Of a DNA stretch of 64,000 bases, positions 34,869-44,081 are shown one piece after another. The stretch is from Novipirellula galeiformis. GTDB lineage: Bacteria; Planctomycetota; Planctomycetia; Pirellulales; Pirellulaceae. How positions within the stretch are numbered: the first letter of the stretch is position 1; the number at the start of each line of letters is the position of its first letter. Below the pieces are notes generated by a model that saw nothing but the letters and a program-made list of their open reading frames with translations, made no database searches and was not told the DNA's origin. The stretch covers positions 579,764 to 643,763 of the forward strand of contig NZ_SJPT01000003.1 in assembly GCF_007860095.1 (NCBI RefSeq). Direction: 5' to 3'. A program made the position numbers and the translations under genes.

Positions 34869-36739
34869 TGCAATCGCAGCTCCAGTGGATTGAGTTTGAC
34901 GTCGGGGCGAGCTCGTTTGAATTTTTCGAGCCGTGCCTCGGACACCCTCGTTTGCTGGACATCCAGTACTTCCAACTTCGAAAGCGACTCAATCATATCC
35001 ATTGCCGCATCGGAAACTTGGGTTTTGGTGAGCCACAGGGTGCGTAGTTCCTGCAATCCTTTGATCGCTTCAATCACGTCATCATCGACTGCCGTAAAAC
35101 TCAAGTCGATCTCTTCCAACTCAGAGGCCATCGCCAAGCGGGTGGCAATCCCATTGTCGACCGCGGTCGCCTCGAGGCTTAGTTGGGTGATCGAAGTGGC
35201 TTCTGAGATCAAGGCGTTCACCGCATCGGAGGTGATTTGTCTGTTTTTTGAAAGGTCGAGCCAATCGAGTTCTGGTAATGGAGGAAACGACTGCATGCCT
35301 TCGGGGGTGACTTCACAGGCGGCCAAACACAATCGTTTTGTTGTCGGGCTCGGCGGATTGCCTTTGAGATCCGAGTCACGGACGTTCAGAAAGGAACGCA
35401 TTTGCTGCATCGTCGGTTGCGGTGCGGGAGACTCGGGATACGGAGATTCGATGCCGTACATCATCGCCAAACGATGGTAGATCCATTTTCGATTCTCGAG
35501 ATTACCGCCATCGAGCAATTGATGCGTATGAGCAATCGCGTGTGCGTAATAACGAGCCAAGTCGGTGCGTTGCTGGGCGGCGAGTCGACCTTCGGGTTCG
35601 AGTTCCTGCAACGGCATGAAATCGCCGCCCACGTTCGTGCGGTAACGAGCGTATTGAAGCCGGGATGCGTCCCATCCTCCCACCGTTGCAATGCCATCGC
35701 CGATGCGTAGCGATTCAAAGTAACCTGCGATGCCTTCGATCAACCAAAACCCCGAACCTTCACCCGGCATGGTGTCGTTGGCCGATCGACTGCCTCGCCC
35801 TCGACTCGATCGCGTCGCTTCGCGGAACAATTGGTGAACCAATTCGTGTCGTCGCGTCGCTTCGGTTTCCTCGTGACCCGCGAACAAAAACGTGGTGCGG
35901 TTCTCGTCGCTATAAAAGCCCGTGGAGCGTTCGATCCCAGGGATCTGTTTAGAAAGCGTGGCGGCGTATTCATTGCCGTCGCGAAACAAAACCACTCTCA
36001 TTTTCTGACGAGTCGCAAGTCGCGACGTCGACTTTGCGAGATGATCCGCGATCGAAGTGCCGCGACGCCAATCCGCAAACGCGATTGCGACTTGTGCGTT
36101 GCCTTCCCACAGCGGGAAAAACATTTGCGTCCAAACCCAATAACACTGTTCAAGATCCTCGGCCACACGCCGAGTATCCTCGTCCGACGCACGACTGTAG
36201 ATCGAAAAGTGCGGCGATTCATATTGTTGGTAACTTCCACGCTGCCACCGCAACCACGTCGGGGCGGAGCGACCGCGAATGCTGCGAACTTCAATCACTC
36301 CGTCCAGCGGCAGTCCCAGAAAGCGACGCACCCCACGGTTGGCGGGATCCGATGCATGCGTTTGCCAAAGCTCTCGGTAGGCACGCCAAGCATGCTCGGT
36401 TCCGGTCGTCGGAGCGTTGGCCGGTTGAGCCCCGGCGTCCCCCCTCGCATCGGCCATCGCGGCATCAGCAAAGGAGGCGTCTGAGAACGCCGATGGTTTG
36501 ACCCCCGGGTGCCCCGTCGCGAGTGCCACCGCCAACGTCGTTCGATCTGCTGCGAATCCCCGATTCGCAGCGCCCCCCCAAGCCACCGTCACGATGGTCA
36601 GACACGCTAATGCGAGGGGCAGCGATGGAGCGACGAATCCCGATTTCCTCGAAATCGTCAGCGGGTAAACGTCGACACAGTGAAGCTGTGAGCGGGATCG
36701 CAAGGCAGAGAATGAAAATCGGTGCACCGTATTCGCCAT
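34865..36739 (-). CDS. DUF1570 metallopeptidase-like protein with leucine-rich repeats
   Basis: A 624-residue exported protein. A hydrophobic N-terminal segment (SLPLALACLTIVTVAWGGAA) follows a short charged start. The DUF1570-type domain spans roughly 170-410: YESPHFSIYSRASDEDTRRV, then TRRHELVHQLFREA with a zinc-binding HELVH (H298, E299, H302) and FWLIEGIAGYFESL supplying a possible third ligand. Residues about 490-615 form leucine-rich repeats (LDWLDLSKN, ITQLSLEATAV, LEEIDLSFTAV, LRTLWLTKTQV, LEVLDVQQTRV). The LRR may select a partner for the peptidase. Its stop overlaps the start of the LarA-like gene by 4 bp. Confidence 0.82.
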   Translation of the reverse strand: MANTVHRFSFSALRSRSQLHCVDVYPLTISRKSGFVAPSLPLALACLTIVTVAWGGAANRGFAADRTTLAVALATGHPGVKPSAFSDASFADAAMADARGDAGAQPANAPTTGTEHAWRAYRELWQTHASDPANRGVRRFLGLPLDGVIEVRSIRGRSAPTWLRWQRGSYQQYESPHFSIYSRASDEDTRRVAEDLEQCYWVWTQMFFPLWEGNAQVAIAFADWRRGTSIADHLAKSTSRLATRQKMRVVLFRDGNEYAATLSKQIPGIERSTGFYSDENRTTFLFAGHEETEATRRHELVHQLFREATRSSRGRGSRSANDTMPGEGSGFWLIEGIAGYFESLRIGDGIATVGGWDASRLQYARYRTNVGGDFMPLQELEPEGRLAAQQRTDLARYYAHAIAHTHQLLDGGNLENRKWIYHRLAMMYGIESPYPESPAPQPTMQQMRSFLNVRDSDLKGNPPSPTTKRLCLAACEVTPEGMQSFPPLPELDWLDLSKNRQITSDAVNALISEATSITQLSLEATAVDNGIATRLAMASELEEIDLSFTAVDDDVIEAIKGLQELRTLWLTKTQVSDAAMDMIESLSKLEVLDVQQTRVSEARLEKFKRARPDVKLNPLELRLQ

Positions 36740-36876
36740 CTTAATTTGAATCCATTAAACTGTATTCCCACTTGGCCATCCCGACCTGGCCTCAATTCCC
36801 GTTTGCCCTCACCGACGTTCGCCTCACTCGAACCTCGCGTCGGACTCGATTTCACCACGCTTTGGGACTTATCCAC

Positions 36877-38460
36877 ATGGCTCGCCACTCGATGCAATCG
36901 AACTCGACCCGCGATTCCGTTCGCTTCCGTGCGCCGATCGCGGTTGTCTTCATCCTACTCGGATGGGTGCTTTCATTATGCGTGACAAACGACGGCAATG
37001 CAGCCGAACGCAACGTAATTTTCATCATCACCGATGACGAAAGCCCGACCTTGGGTTGCTACGGCGATGCGATTGCCAAGACACCCGCGATCGATGCGAT
37101 TGCCGCGGACGGCGTGTTGTTTCGCAATGCGTTTGCCACCACGGCATCGTGTAGCGCTAGCCGAAGTGTGGTGATGAGCGGATTGCACAACCATCGTAAC
37201 GGACAATTCGGCCACCAACACCACTATCACAAATTTGCTTCGTTTCATGACGTCGTGCGTTTGTCGCTACCCCAAGTGATGAAGAATGCCGGTTACCGTA
37301 CCGGGCAAATTGGCAAGTACCACGTTGCACCCGAAGCGGTTTTTCATTTCGAAACCTACCTCAAAGGCAATTCACGCAACGCGGTCGAAATGGCGGACGC
37401 GAGTCGCGATTTCATTACCGATTTGAGCGACGATCGGCCTTTCTTTCTGTACTTTGCCACCTCCGACCCACATCGCGGCGGGGGGGTGGACGAAACGAGC
37501 CATTTGGAACTGAAACCCAATCGGTTCGGCAACAAAGCAAAACGAGGTGCGTACCCTGGCGTCGAAGAGGTTTTCTACGACCCCAAGGACGTGGTCGTGC
37601 CCGCGTTTTTGCCTGACACGCCGGAGACGCGTGAGGAGTTGGCTCAGTACTACCAATCGTGTTCACGAATCGACCAGGGGGTGGCCCGCTTGGTCGAAAT
37701 CCTGAAGGCCAACGATCTTTACGACAAAACGATGATCGTCTTCACCTCCGATCACGGGATGGCGTTCGCCGGTGGCAAAACCACGGTCTACGAAGGCGGT
37801 TTGCGAGTCCCTTTTGTTGTACGCGATCCGTACCAAAGCGTGCGTGGTGTCGAGTCCGAAGCGCTCCTTAGCCACGTCGACATCACTCCATCGATTTTGG
37901 ATTTCGCGGACGGATTGAACCGGAAAACCAATGCTCCCAAAAATCCTATCAATGTGAAAAAGTTTTGGGCCGAGCGTGACGAAGCGATCATGGATAATCG
38001 AAACGGGGGCCAGGCGTTCGATTCCTACCATGGCAAATCGTGGCTGCATCTATTGGCTAATCCAAGCGAACCGCATCATGAAACGATCTTTGCATCGCAC
38101 ACGTTTCACGAAATCCAAATGTATTACCCAATGCGAGTGGTTCGCGACAAGCATTACAAATTGATTTGGAACATCGCGCATCCGTTGCCCTACCCGTTTG
38201 CATCGGATTTGTGGGCGGCAAGCAGTTGGCAAGCACAGTGGAAACAAGGTCCCGATGCGGTGTACGGCAATAAAACGGTGGACGGCTATATCCATCGTCC
38301 TGAATTTGAACTCTATGACATTGCCGCGGACCCCAACGAGATGAGCAATCTTGCCGAAAGCGAAGGGCACCAAGATATCTTGGACCGCTACAAAGCCAAG
38401 TTAAAGTCGATGCAGAAAGAGCTGCAGGACCCTTGGATCATGAAATGGGATTACGAATAG
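36877..38460 (+). CDS. Sulfatase (arylsulfatase superfamily), CxAxR type
   Basis: About 527 residues from ATG at 36877, which gives a clean signal peptide (APIAVVFILLGWVLSLCVTN); an in-frame ATG at 36772 is the alternative. Metal-binding Asp pair in FIITDDESPTLGCYG. The formylglycine site reads SCSASRS with C92, a C-x-A-x-R form instead of C-x-P-x-R. Further motifs: GKYHVAPEAVFHF, VFTSDHGMAF and LFELYDIAADPNEMSNLA-type C-terminus (FELYDIAADPNE). Role: hydrolysis of sulfate esters, likely on algal or animal polysaccharides, outside the cytoplasm. It is divergent from the DUF1570 gene. Confidence 0.92.
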   Translation: MARHSMQSNSTRDSVRFRAPIAVVFILLGWVLSLCVTNDGNAAERNVIFIITDDESPTLGCYGDAIAKTPAIDAIAADGVLFRNAFATTASCSASRSVVMSGLHNHRNGQFGHQHHYHKFASFHDVVRLSLPQVMKNAGYRTGQIGKYHVAPEAVFHFETYLKGNSRNAVEMADASRDFITDLSDDRPFFLYFATSDPHRGGGVDETSHLELKPNRFGNKAKRGAYPGVEEVFYDPKDVVVPAFLPDTPETREELAQYYQSCSRIDQGVARLVEILKANDLYDKTMIVFTSDHGMAFAGGKTTVYEGGLRVPFVVRDPYQSVRGVESEALLSHVDITPSILDFADGLNRKTNAPKNPINVKKFWAERDEAIMDNRNGGQAFDSYHGKSWLHLLANPSEPHHETIFASHTFHEIQMYYPMRVVRDKHYKLIWNIAHPLPYPFASDLWAASSWQAQWKQGPDAVYGNKTVDGYIHRPEFELYDIAADPNEMSNLAESEGHQDILDRYKAKLKSMQKELQDPWIMKWDYE

Positions 38461-38566
38461 AACGAGAGGGTGCCCACGCAGAGGTTTTCATTGCGTCGAC
38501 CGATCGTGGCAACTATCCTAACCACAGACGCTTTTCTTCGTTCCTCGTGTAGTTTGCCATCTATCG

Positions 38567-38842
38567 ATGATCTATTTCATTCTCTGGGTCGTCTTTCTCG
38601 CCGTCGTTATCTTGGCGGTCCCCATTGTTTCGCTCCTGGGAAACCGTAAATCGCGGGCGCCCAAAGCGGACACCGACCCCGCTGCGGTCGCAGAAGAGAG
38701 TGAAGAGCAAGCGTTTGGCGAGAACGAAGGGTTTGTTGCCGAAGAAGAAGCGGCCGAGGTGCCTGCGGACGATGGATTCGGCAGCGGCGAACCGGTGATG
38801 ACCGGCGATGATGCACTCGAAGGCTTCGATGAACTGAAGTAG
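38567..38842 (+). CDS. Small single-pass membrane protein with acidic tail
   Basis: A 91-residue hypothetical protein. Residues 1-25 are one hydrophobic helix (FILWVVFLAVVILAVPIVSLL), followed by a short basic stop (GNRKSRAPK) and then about 50 residues rich in Glu and Asp ending in GFDELK. The positive-inside pattern suggests the acidic tail is cytoplasmic. No family recognised. It lies between a sulfatase gene and a DUF1501 gene, and could be co-transcribed with the sulfatase (106 bp gap). Confidence 0.65.
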   Translation: MIYFILWVVFLAVVILAVPIVSLLGNRKSRAPKADTDPAAVAEESEEQAFGENEGFVAEEEAAEVPADDGFGSGEPVMTGDDALEGFDELK

Positions 38843-39082
38843 GTGGGGGCGTCAGTGGATTCGGTAGAGCGGCCCCGGCGCGGGACCACCCGCTCGAATT
38901 CGAACGTTTTTCTCGCTGCAACCCGACGGCGTCCGCGCCGCGGGCGCTAAAATGGGAATGGCTAGAACTCGCAGGTGGGGCAAAAGATGGCCACGACACG
39001 CTGGCAAAATTCATTAGAATAAAGTCAGCCTCCCTCCTCTCTCCCACTCTCCACGCCCCCCCTCCCATCCGAGTGCGATTCG

Positions 39083-40486
39083 ATGAATCTCCATCTACCT
39101 CCGTTCACGCGTCGCGAGATGCTGCGTCGATGTGGCACCGGTTTAGGTGCGATTGCGTTGAGCGATATGTTGACTCGCGAAGTTGCTGCGGAGGGATTGC
39201 CACCGCTGCAATTTCCGCCGAAAGCGAAATACGTCATTCATCTGTTCATGAATGGAGGGCCGAGTCATGTCGATACGTTCGATTACAAACCGGCCCTTGC
39301 CAAGTTTGATGGAAAAACGGCGCCGACCGGGACGCTGAAGACCGAACGCCCGACCGGCAACGTGATGGGATCCCCGTTCAAATTCAAACCATACGGGGAA
39401 AGTGGGATTCAGGTCAGTGAGCTGTTTGCCAAAACGGCCGAGCACATCGACGACATCTGCGTGATCAACTCCATGCGCGCCAATGTGCCCAATCATGAAC
39501 CATCGTTGATGTTGATGAATACTGGCGAAGCACGACTGGTGCGTCCCAGTGTTGGATCGTGGATGACGTACGGTTTGGGCAGCGAGAATGAGAACTTGCC
39601 CTCGTTCATTGTCATGTGTCCGGGCGGCTACCCGATTAAGGAGTCTCAAAATTGGCAAAACAGTTTCTTGCCTGGAAAGTATCAAGGGACCTATGTCGAT
39701 TCGAGCCACGAGCGTGTCGAAAAGCTGATTGACAACATTCGTTCGCAAGGCGTTTCGGAGCATGACCAACGAGCGCAGCTCGACCTGCTCGCCTCGCTGA
39801 ACCACGCTCACGCGGCACAACGTCCGGACGATCCACGGCTAGAATCTCGGATTGAGTCGTTCGAGCTTGCCTATCGGATGCAATATGAAGCATCCGATGC
39901 ATTTGATGTTTCGAGAGAGACCGCGGCGGTGCTCGACTCGTACGGGACTGGCGATTTTGCCAGACAATCGTTGATCGCGAGGCGATTGGTCGAACGCGGA
40001 GTGCGGTATGTCCAGCTCTACACCGGCGCCGGCCAACCGTGGGACAATCATGATGACCTAGCCGACGGACACCGCCGCTTGGCGAAACAGGTCGATCAGC
40101 CGATCGCGGCGTTGTTATCGGACCTTAAACGCCTTGGCTTACTCGACGAAACGCTGGTCCTGTGGGGCGGCGAATTCGGACGAACTCCCGTGGTTGAAAT
40201 GCCCAAGAAAGGCACCAACGCCGGCAAGATGAACGGTCGCGATCACAACCATCATGGATTTACCGTGTGGATGGCTGGCGGCGGTGTCAAAGGCGGACAA
40301 ACGATCGGAGCGACCGACGAAATTGGTTTTCAAGCGGTTGAGAATCGAGTGCACGTCCACGACTTGCACGCCACGATGTTGAAATTGATGGGATTTGATC
40401 ACAAGAAATTGACCTATCGATATGCTGGCCGCGACTTCCGTCTGACCGACGTTCACGGCCGCGTTGTCGAGGATCTGATTGCCTAG
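39083..40486 (+). CDS. DUF1501 domain protein, Tat-exported
   Basis: A 467-residue second DUF1501 protein. Twin-arginine-type leader (FTRREMLRRCGTGLGAIALSDMLT), then YVIHLFMNGGPSHVDTFDYKP, SIVxxP-like NHEPSLMLMNTGEARLVRPSVG, WGGEFGRTPVVEMPKKGTN, GRDHNHHGFTVWMAGGGVKGG and the closing VHVHDLHATMLKLMGFDHKKL. Unlike the copy at 12599-14044, it has no PSCyt/DUF1553 partner immediately beside it in the window. It sits in the sulfatase/esterase cluster, which fits a role in polysaccharide catabolism, but its activity is unknown. Confidence 0.9.
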   Translation: MNLHLPPFTRREMLRRCGTGLGAIALSDMLTREVAAEGLPPLQFPPKAKYVIHLFMNGGPSHVDTFDYKPALAKFDGKTAPTGTLKTERPTGNVMGSPFKFKPYGESGIQVSELFAKTAEHIDDICVINSMRANVPNHEPSLMLMNTGEARLVRPSVGSWMTYGLGSENENLPSFIVMCPGGYPIKESQNWQNSFLPGKYQGTYVDSSHERVEKLIDNIRSQGVSEHDQRAQLDLLASLNHAHAAQRPDDPRLESRIESFELAYRMQYEASDAFDVSRETAAVLDSYGTGDFARQSLIARRLVERGVRYVQLYTGAGQPWDNHDDLADGHRRLAKQVDQPIAALLSDLKRLGLLDETLVLWGGEFGRTPVVEMPKKGTNAGKMNGRDHNHHGFTVWMAGGGVKGGQTIGATDEIGFQAVENRVHVHDLHATMLKLMGFDHKKLTYRYAGRDFRLTDVHGRVVEDLIA

Positions 40487-40667
40487 TCGCGTCCTTGCGA
40501 AGGCGTCCTCGGTCAGCAGAAGAACTTGTGCGATGCGATCCCGATTTGCTTCGGAATGCGACAAGACGGGTGTGAATGCAAGTAGAATAACGCTCCTCGT
40601 TTGTCCGGCGTCTTTTGCATGAACCGATGTCGACGTCACTCCCCCTACTCTCTTCGCAAAGATCTCG

Positions 40668-41735
40668 ATGTCCATGAAATCAATGGTTCGCTTGACGTCC
40701 ACTTGCTGTTTCATCGCCCTATTTGCCATCCCCGCGGGCGATCGCCCTGTGTCGGCGGCGGACACTTATTCCGAAAAGCCTGGTACCGAGGGGAATGGGA
40801 ACCACGTCGTCGGCCCCGATTACTCGATCGATCCCGATTTGACCGACCGCGGCAATCCCAAAGGCAAGTTCTTTGAGTTCTCGATGCCGTTGGCCGACAG
40901 CAAGATTTTCCCTGGCACTGACTCGACGCTTGATCCCAAAAAGGAAGTTCGCAAGGAACGAAAAATCTTTGTCTATATCCCCGCTGCCTACGTCGACGGC
41001 ACCAAGGCGCCAATCTTGGTCACGATGGACGGTCCAAGCCGGTTGGATTTGGTCCGCAACGCGCTTGACAATCTGACGATCTCGAAAGATCCCAAACGCA
41101 CGTTGCCCGCGTTCATTGCGATCGCGGTCCAAAACGGGGGCAACGACGGCAAAGGCAGCGAGCGGGGACTGGAATACGACACCATGTCGGACCGCTTCGC
41201 CCGCTTTATTAACGACGAAGTGCTGCCCGCGGTGCTCGGCAATGAGAAGATCAAAGCGGCGTATCCCCAGATAGCCTTCACCGAAAATCCATGGGGTAAA
41301 GCGGTGATGGGATGCAGTTCGGGAGGCGCAGCGGCGCTCACGATGGGCTGGTTCCGCCCCGACTTGTTTCGCCGATTGATCACCTACTCAGGCACCTTCG
41401 TTGACCAACAAGACGACGACGCTGCCGAAGAAGCGACTTACCCACTAGGTGCTTGGGAATACCATTCCAGCATGAAGTTGATCGAGAACCGCGAAAAAAA
41501 GCCGCTGCGGATCTTTACTCACGTTGCCGAAAACGACCTCCGCGCCGACGATCCTGAAGAAACGTATCACAACTGGGTGATGGCCAATGAGCGGACTGCG
41601 GCCGCGTTGGAGGCCAAAGGATACGATTACCGCTACGTCTTCAGTCGTGCGACGCGGCACTGTGATCGCAAAGTGTTCGAGCACACGCTCGCCGATACGC
41701 TGGTGTGGATGTGGCGTGGCTATCACGCTGAGTGA
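40668..41735 (+). CDS. Secreted esterase (esterase D / enterochelin-esterase-like fold)
   Basis: A 355-residue alpha/beta hydrolase with signal peptide (STCCFIALFAIPAGDRPVSAA). RKIFVYIPAAYVDGTKAPILV opens the hydrolase core. The nucleophile elbow is VMGCSSGGAA (G-x-S-x-G, probable Ser217), an acidic residue lies in HVAENDLRADDPEE and the catalytic His is likely H331 in RATRHCDRK. Such enzymes remove acetyl, feruloyl or similar groups from carbohydrates or hydrolyse other esters. It overlaps an alternative GTG start of the following sulfatase gene by 4 bp, so the two are probably one operon acting on the same substrate. Confidence 0.85.
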   Translation: MSMKSMVRLTSTCCFIALFAIPAGDRPVSAADTYSEKPGTEGNGNHVVGPDYSIDPDLTDRGNPKGKFFEFSMPLADSKIFPGTDSTLDPKKEVRKERKIFVYIPAAYVDGTKAPILVTMDGPSRLDLVRNALDNLTISKDPKRTLPAFIAIAVQNGGNDGKGSERGLEYDTMSDRFARFINDEVLPAVLGNEKIKAAYPQIAFTENPWGKAVMGCSSGGAAALTMGWFRPDLFRRLITYSGTFVDQQDDDAAEEATYPLGAWEYHSSMKLIENREKKPLRIFTHVAENDLRADDPEETYHNWVMANERTAAALEAKGYDYRYVFSRATRHCDRKVFEHTLADTLVWMWRGYHAE

Positions 41736-41755
41736 AATTGCTGAGTGACGTCCCT

Positions 41756-44011
41756 ATGAAAAATCTCATCCCCTCGGTTGCCATGAATACGACTGCAATG
41801 AAATCCATTCTCTGTTTCACCGCCATCCTCGCTGTTTCATCGCTTGTTTTCTCGACACCGCAGACGCATGCCGACTCGCCGCCGAACATCGTGTTTTTCT
41901 TTGCCGACGATCAAACCACTAGCACGATTGGTTGTTACGGCAACGAGGTCATTCAAACCCCTAATATCGATGCGTTGGCAGCGCGCGGTACGCGGTTTGA
42001 AAACGCCTTTGTCAGCCAATCGATCTGCTGGGTTAGCCGCACCACAATCCTGTCGGGATTGACCGGACGCAGTTACGGCACCGCTGCGAATCCTGAGTTG
42101 GCGCGACCCGACGCGGTGAAAACACTGTACTCGGATCTGTTGCGTGAAAACGGTTACCGCACCGGTTACTTTGGAAAATGGCACGCCAAGATGCCTGCGG
42201 GGTATCGCAACCAGGATCACTTTGACGAGTTCGAAGCGATCAGCCGAAACCCGTATTACAAAAAACAACCCGACGGCAGCCTGCGTCACGAAACCGAATT
42301 GATCGTTGATCGCGGAATCGAATTCGTCAAGAATCAGCCCAAAGACAAACCGTTCGCACTGAACCTGTGGTTCAACGCCTGCCATGCCGAGGACAGTGAT
42401 CGGCGACCAGGCATTGGGCATTTCCCTTGGCCTCGCGCGGTCGACGGCATGTACGAGGACATCGAAATCGCACCTCCGCGATTAAACGACCTCGCGATCT
42501 TTGATTCTCAGCCGGACTTTTTGAAAACGACGATCAATCGCGAGCGTTATTTTTGGCGTTGGAATACAGACAAAAAATACCAGACCAACATGCGAGCCTA
42601 CTACCGCATGGTCAGCGGTATCGATGGTGCGATCGGCCGCTTCATGGCTGCATTGGAAGAAGCCGGATTAGCCGACAACACGATCATCGTTTACTCCGCC
42701 GACAACGGCTACTACATGGGTAACCGCGGGTTGGCCGGCAAATGGTCGCATTACGAGGAATCACTACGCGTGCCGATGATCGTCGCAGATCCGCGGGTCC
42801 CAAAAGCTCAGCAAGGTAAAGTCAGCGATGCGATCGCGCTAAATCTGGATCTACCTGCGACATTCTTGGATTGGGCCAACGTCGAAGTGCCAAAACGCTA
42901 TCAGGGGCACAGCCTAAAGCCAATCGTTGAAGCTGAAAAACCGGCTGATTGGCGAACGGAGTCGTTTCATGAACACTTCGCCGTTCGCAATCGCATTCCG
43001 GCCTACGAAGGCATCCGTAACGAGCGATACAAGTACGTTCGCTACTTCGACCACGGCAACCATGAATTCCTGCACGATTTGAAAAACGATCCGGACGAAT
43101 TGACCAACTTGGCCTCGGATCCGCAACATTCCGAGACGCTCACGGCGATGCGTCAGCGGACGACCGAGCGTGTCGCTGAGCTCGGCGGCCCGCTTGATCC
43201 GCTTAAAAACTTCTCTCCGTCAACGGTGCCTCACCCGGAAGCCTCTGCCGCCGTTGGCACGCGGCCGGACAAGCAGGGTTTTGTTCGCGCATTTGATGGC
43301 AAGACGCTTCGTCAATGGTCGGGCGATCCGCAGTATTGGTCGGTCCAAGAGGGTGCCTTGACCGGAGTCACCGATGGCTCGCTTAAGAGCAACCGCTTTA
43401 TTACTTGGGAAAACTCGACGATTCGCAATTTTGATCTGCGTGTCAAAGTCAAAGTGACGGCCGGTGGCAACAGTGGATTGCAGTACCGCGGCACCTCTCG
43501 GCCTGACCTAGGGCTAGACATTGTGACCGGCTACCAGTGTGACGTCGTCGCCAACAACCCGAACTACAACGGCATGCTTTACGAAGAGCAGGGTCGCAGG
43601 ATTCTAGCGCACACGGGCGAGAAAGTGATCATCGACAACGAGGGACGATCTTGGGTAGTCGGCAAGTTGGCGGGCAGTGAAGCGATCAAAGACTTCGATA
43701 CCGAAGCTTGGCACGACTACCGCGTGTTGGTTCGCGGCAATCATCATCAACACTGGATCGATGGACACCCCACCGCCGACCTGATCGACTTTGATGAAAA
43801 AGGACGTTCACTTGAAGGCGTGCTGGCCGTGCAAGTGCACGTCGGTCCGGCGATGAAGATCCAGTACAAAGATTTCAAGATCAAGCATCTTCCCGATGAT
43901 CTGCCTCTTTTGAAGCCCGAGGATCATCCGATCCCTAGCGATGCCTACGGAGTGAAACCGCAAGGCCGTTCGCCGAAGGATTGGAAGGCCCCGGTTTACG
44001 GGCAACGTTAG
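41756..44011 (+). CDS. Sulfatase fused to DUF1080 (3-keto-disaccharide hydrolase-type) domain
   Basis: About 751 residues from ATG at 41756; GTG at 41732 (overlapping the esterase stop) and ATG at 41783 are alternatives. Signal peptide KSILCFTAILAVSSLVFS. The sulfatase domain spans about 42-480: FFFADDQTTSTIGCYGN, formylglycine site SICWVSRTT (C91, with Val where Pro is usual), YSADNGYYMG and FLHDLKNDPDELTNLA. The DUF1080 domain starts near residue 508: RAFDGKTLRQWSGDPQYWSVQ, SGLQYRGTS, WHDYRVLVRGNHHQHWIDG and HVGPAMKIQYKDFKI. The fusion joins desulfation with a glycan-binding or glycoside-acting module. Confidence 0.92.
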   Translation: MKNLIPSVAMNTTAMKSILCFTAILAVSSLVFSTPQTHADSPPNIVFFFADDQTTSTIGCYGNEVIQTPNIDALAARGTRFENAFVSQSICWVSRTTILSGLTGRSYGTAANPELARPDAVKTLYSDLLRENGYRTGYFGKWHAKMPAGYRNQDHFDEFEAISRNPYYKKQPDGSLRHETELIVDRGIEFVKNQPKDKPFALNLWFNACHAEDSDRRPGIGHFPWPRAVDGMYEDIEIAPPRLNDLAIFDSQPDFLKTTINRERYFWRWNTDKKYQTNMRAYYRMVSGIDGAIGRFMAALEEAGLADNTIIVYSADNGYYMGNRGLAGKWSHYEESLRVPMIVADPRVPKAQQGKVSDAIALNLDLPATFLDWANVEVPKRYQGHSLKPIVEAEKPADWRTESFHEHFAVRNRIPAYEGIRNERYKYVRYFDHGNHEFLHDLKNDPDELTNLASDPQHSETLTAMRQRTTERVAELGGPLDPLKNFSPSTVPHPEASAAVGTRPDKQGFVRAFDGKTLRQWSGDPQYWSVQEGALTGVTDGSLKSNRFITWENSTIRNFDLRVKVKVTAGGNSGLQYRGTSRPDLGLDIVTGYQCDVVANNPNYNGMLYEEQGRRILAHTGEKVIIDNEGRSWVVGKLAGSEAIKDFDTEAWHDYRVLVRGNHHQHWIDGHPTADLIDFDEKGRSLEGVLAVQVHVGPAMKIQYKDFKIKHLPDDLPLLKPEDHPIPSDAYGVKPQGRSPKDWKAPVYGQR

Positions 44012-44081
44012 GTCCAGGCATCGCTAGATGCATTCTCAAAAATGACGCAGGATTCAAACCGTCGCTGCATTCGCAAGAACG

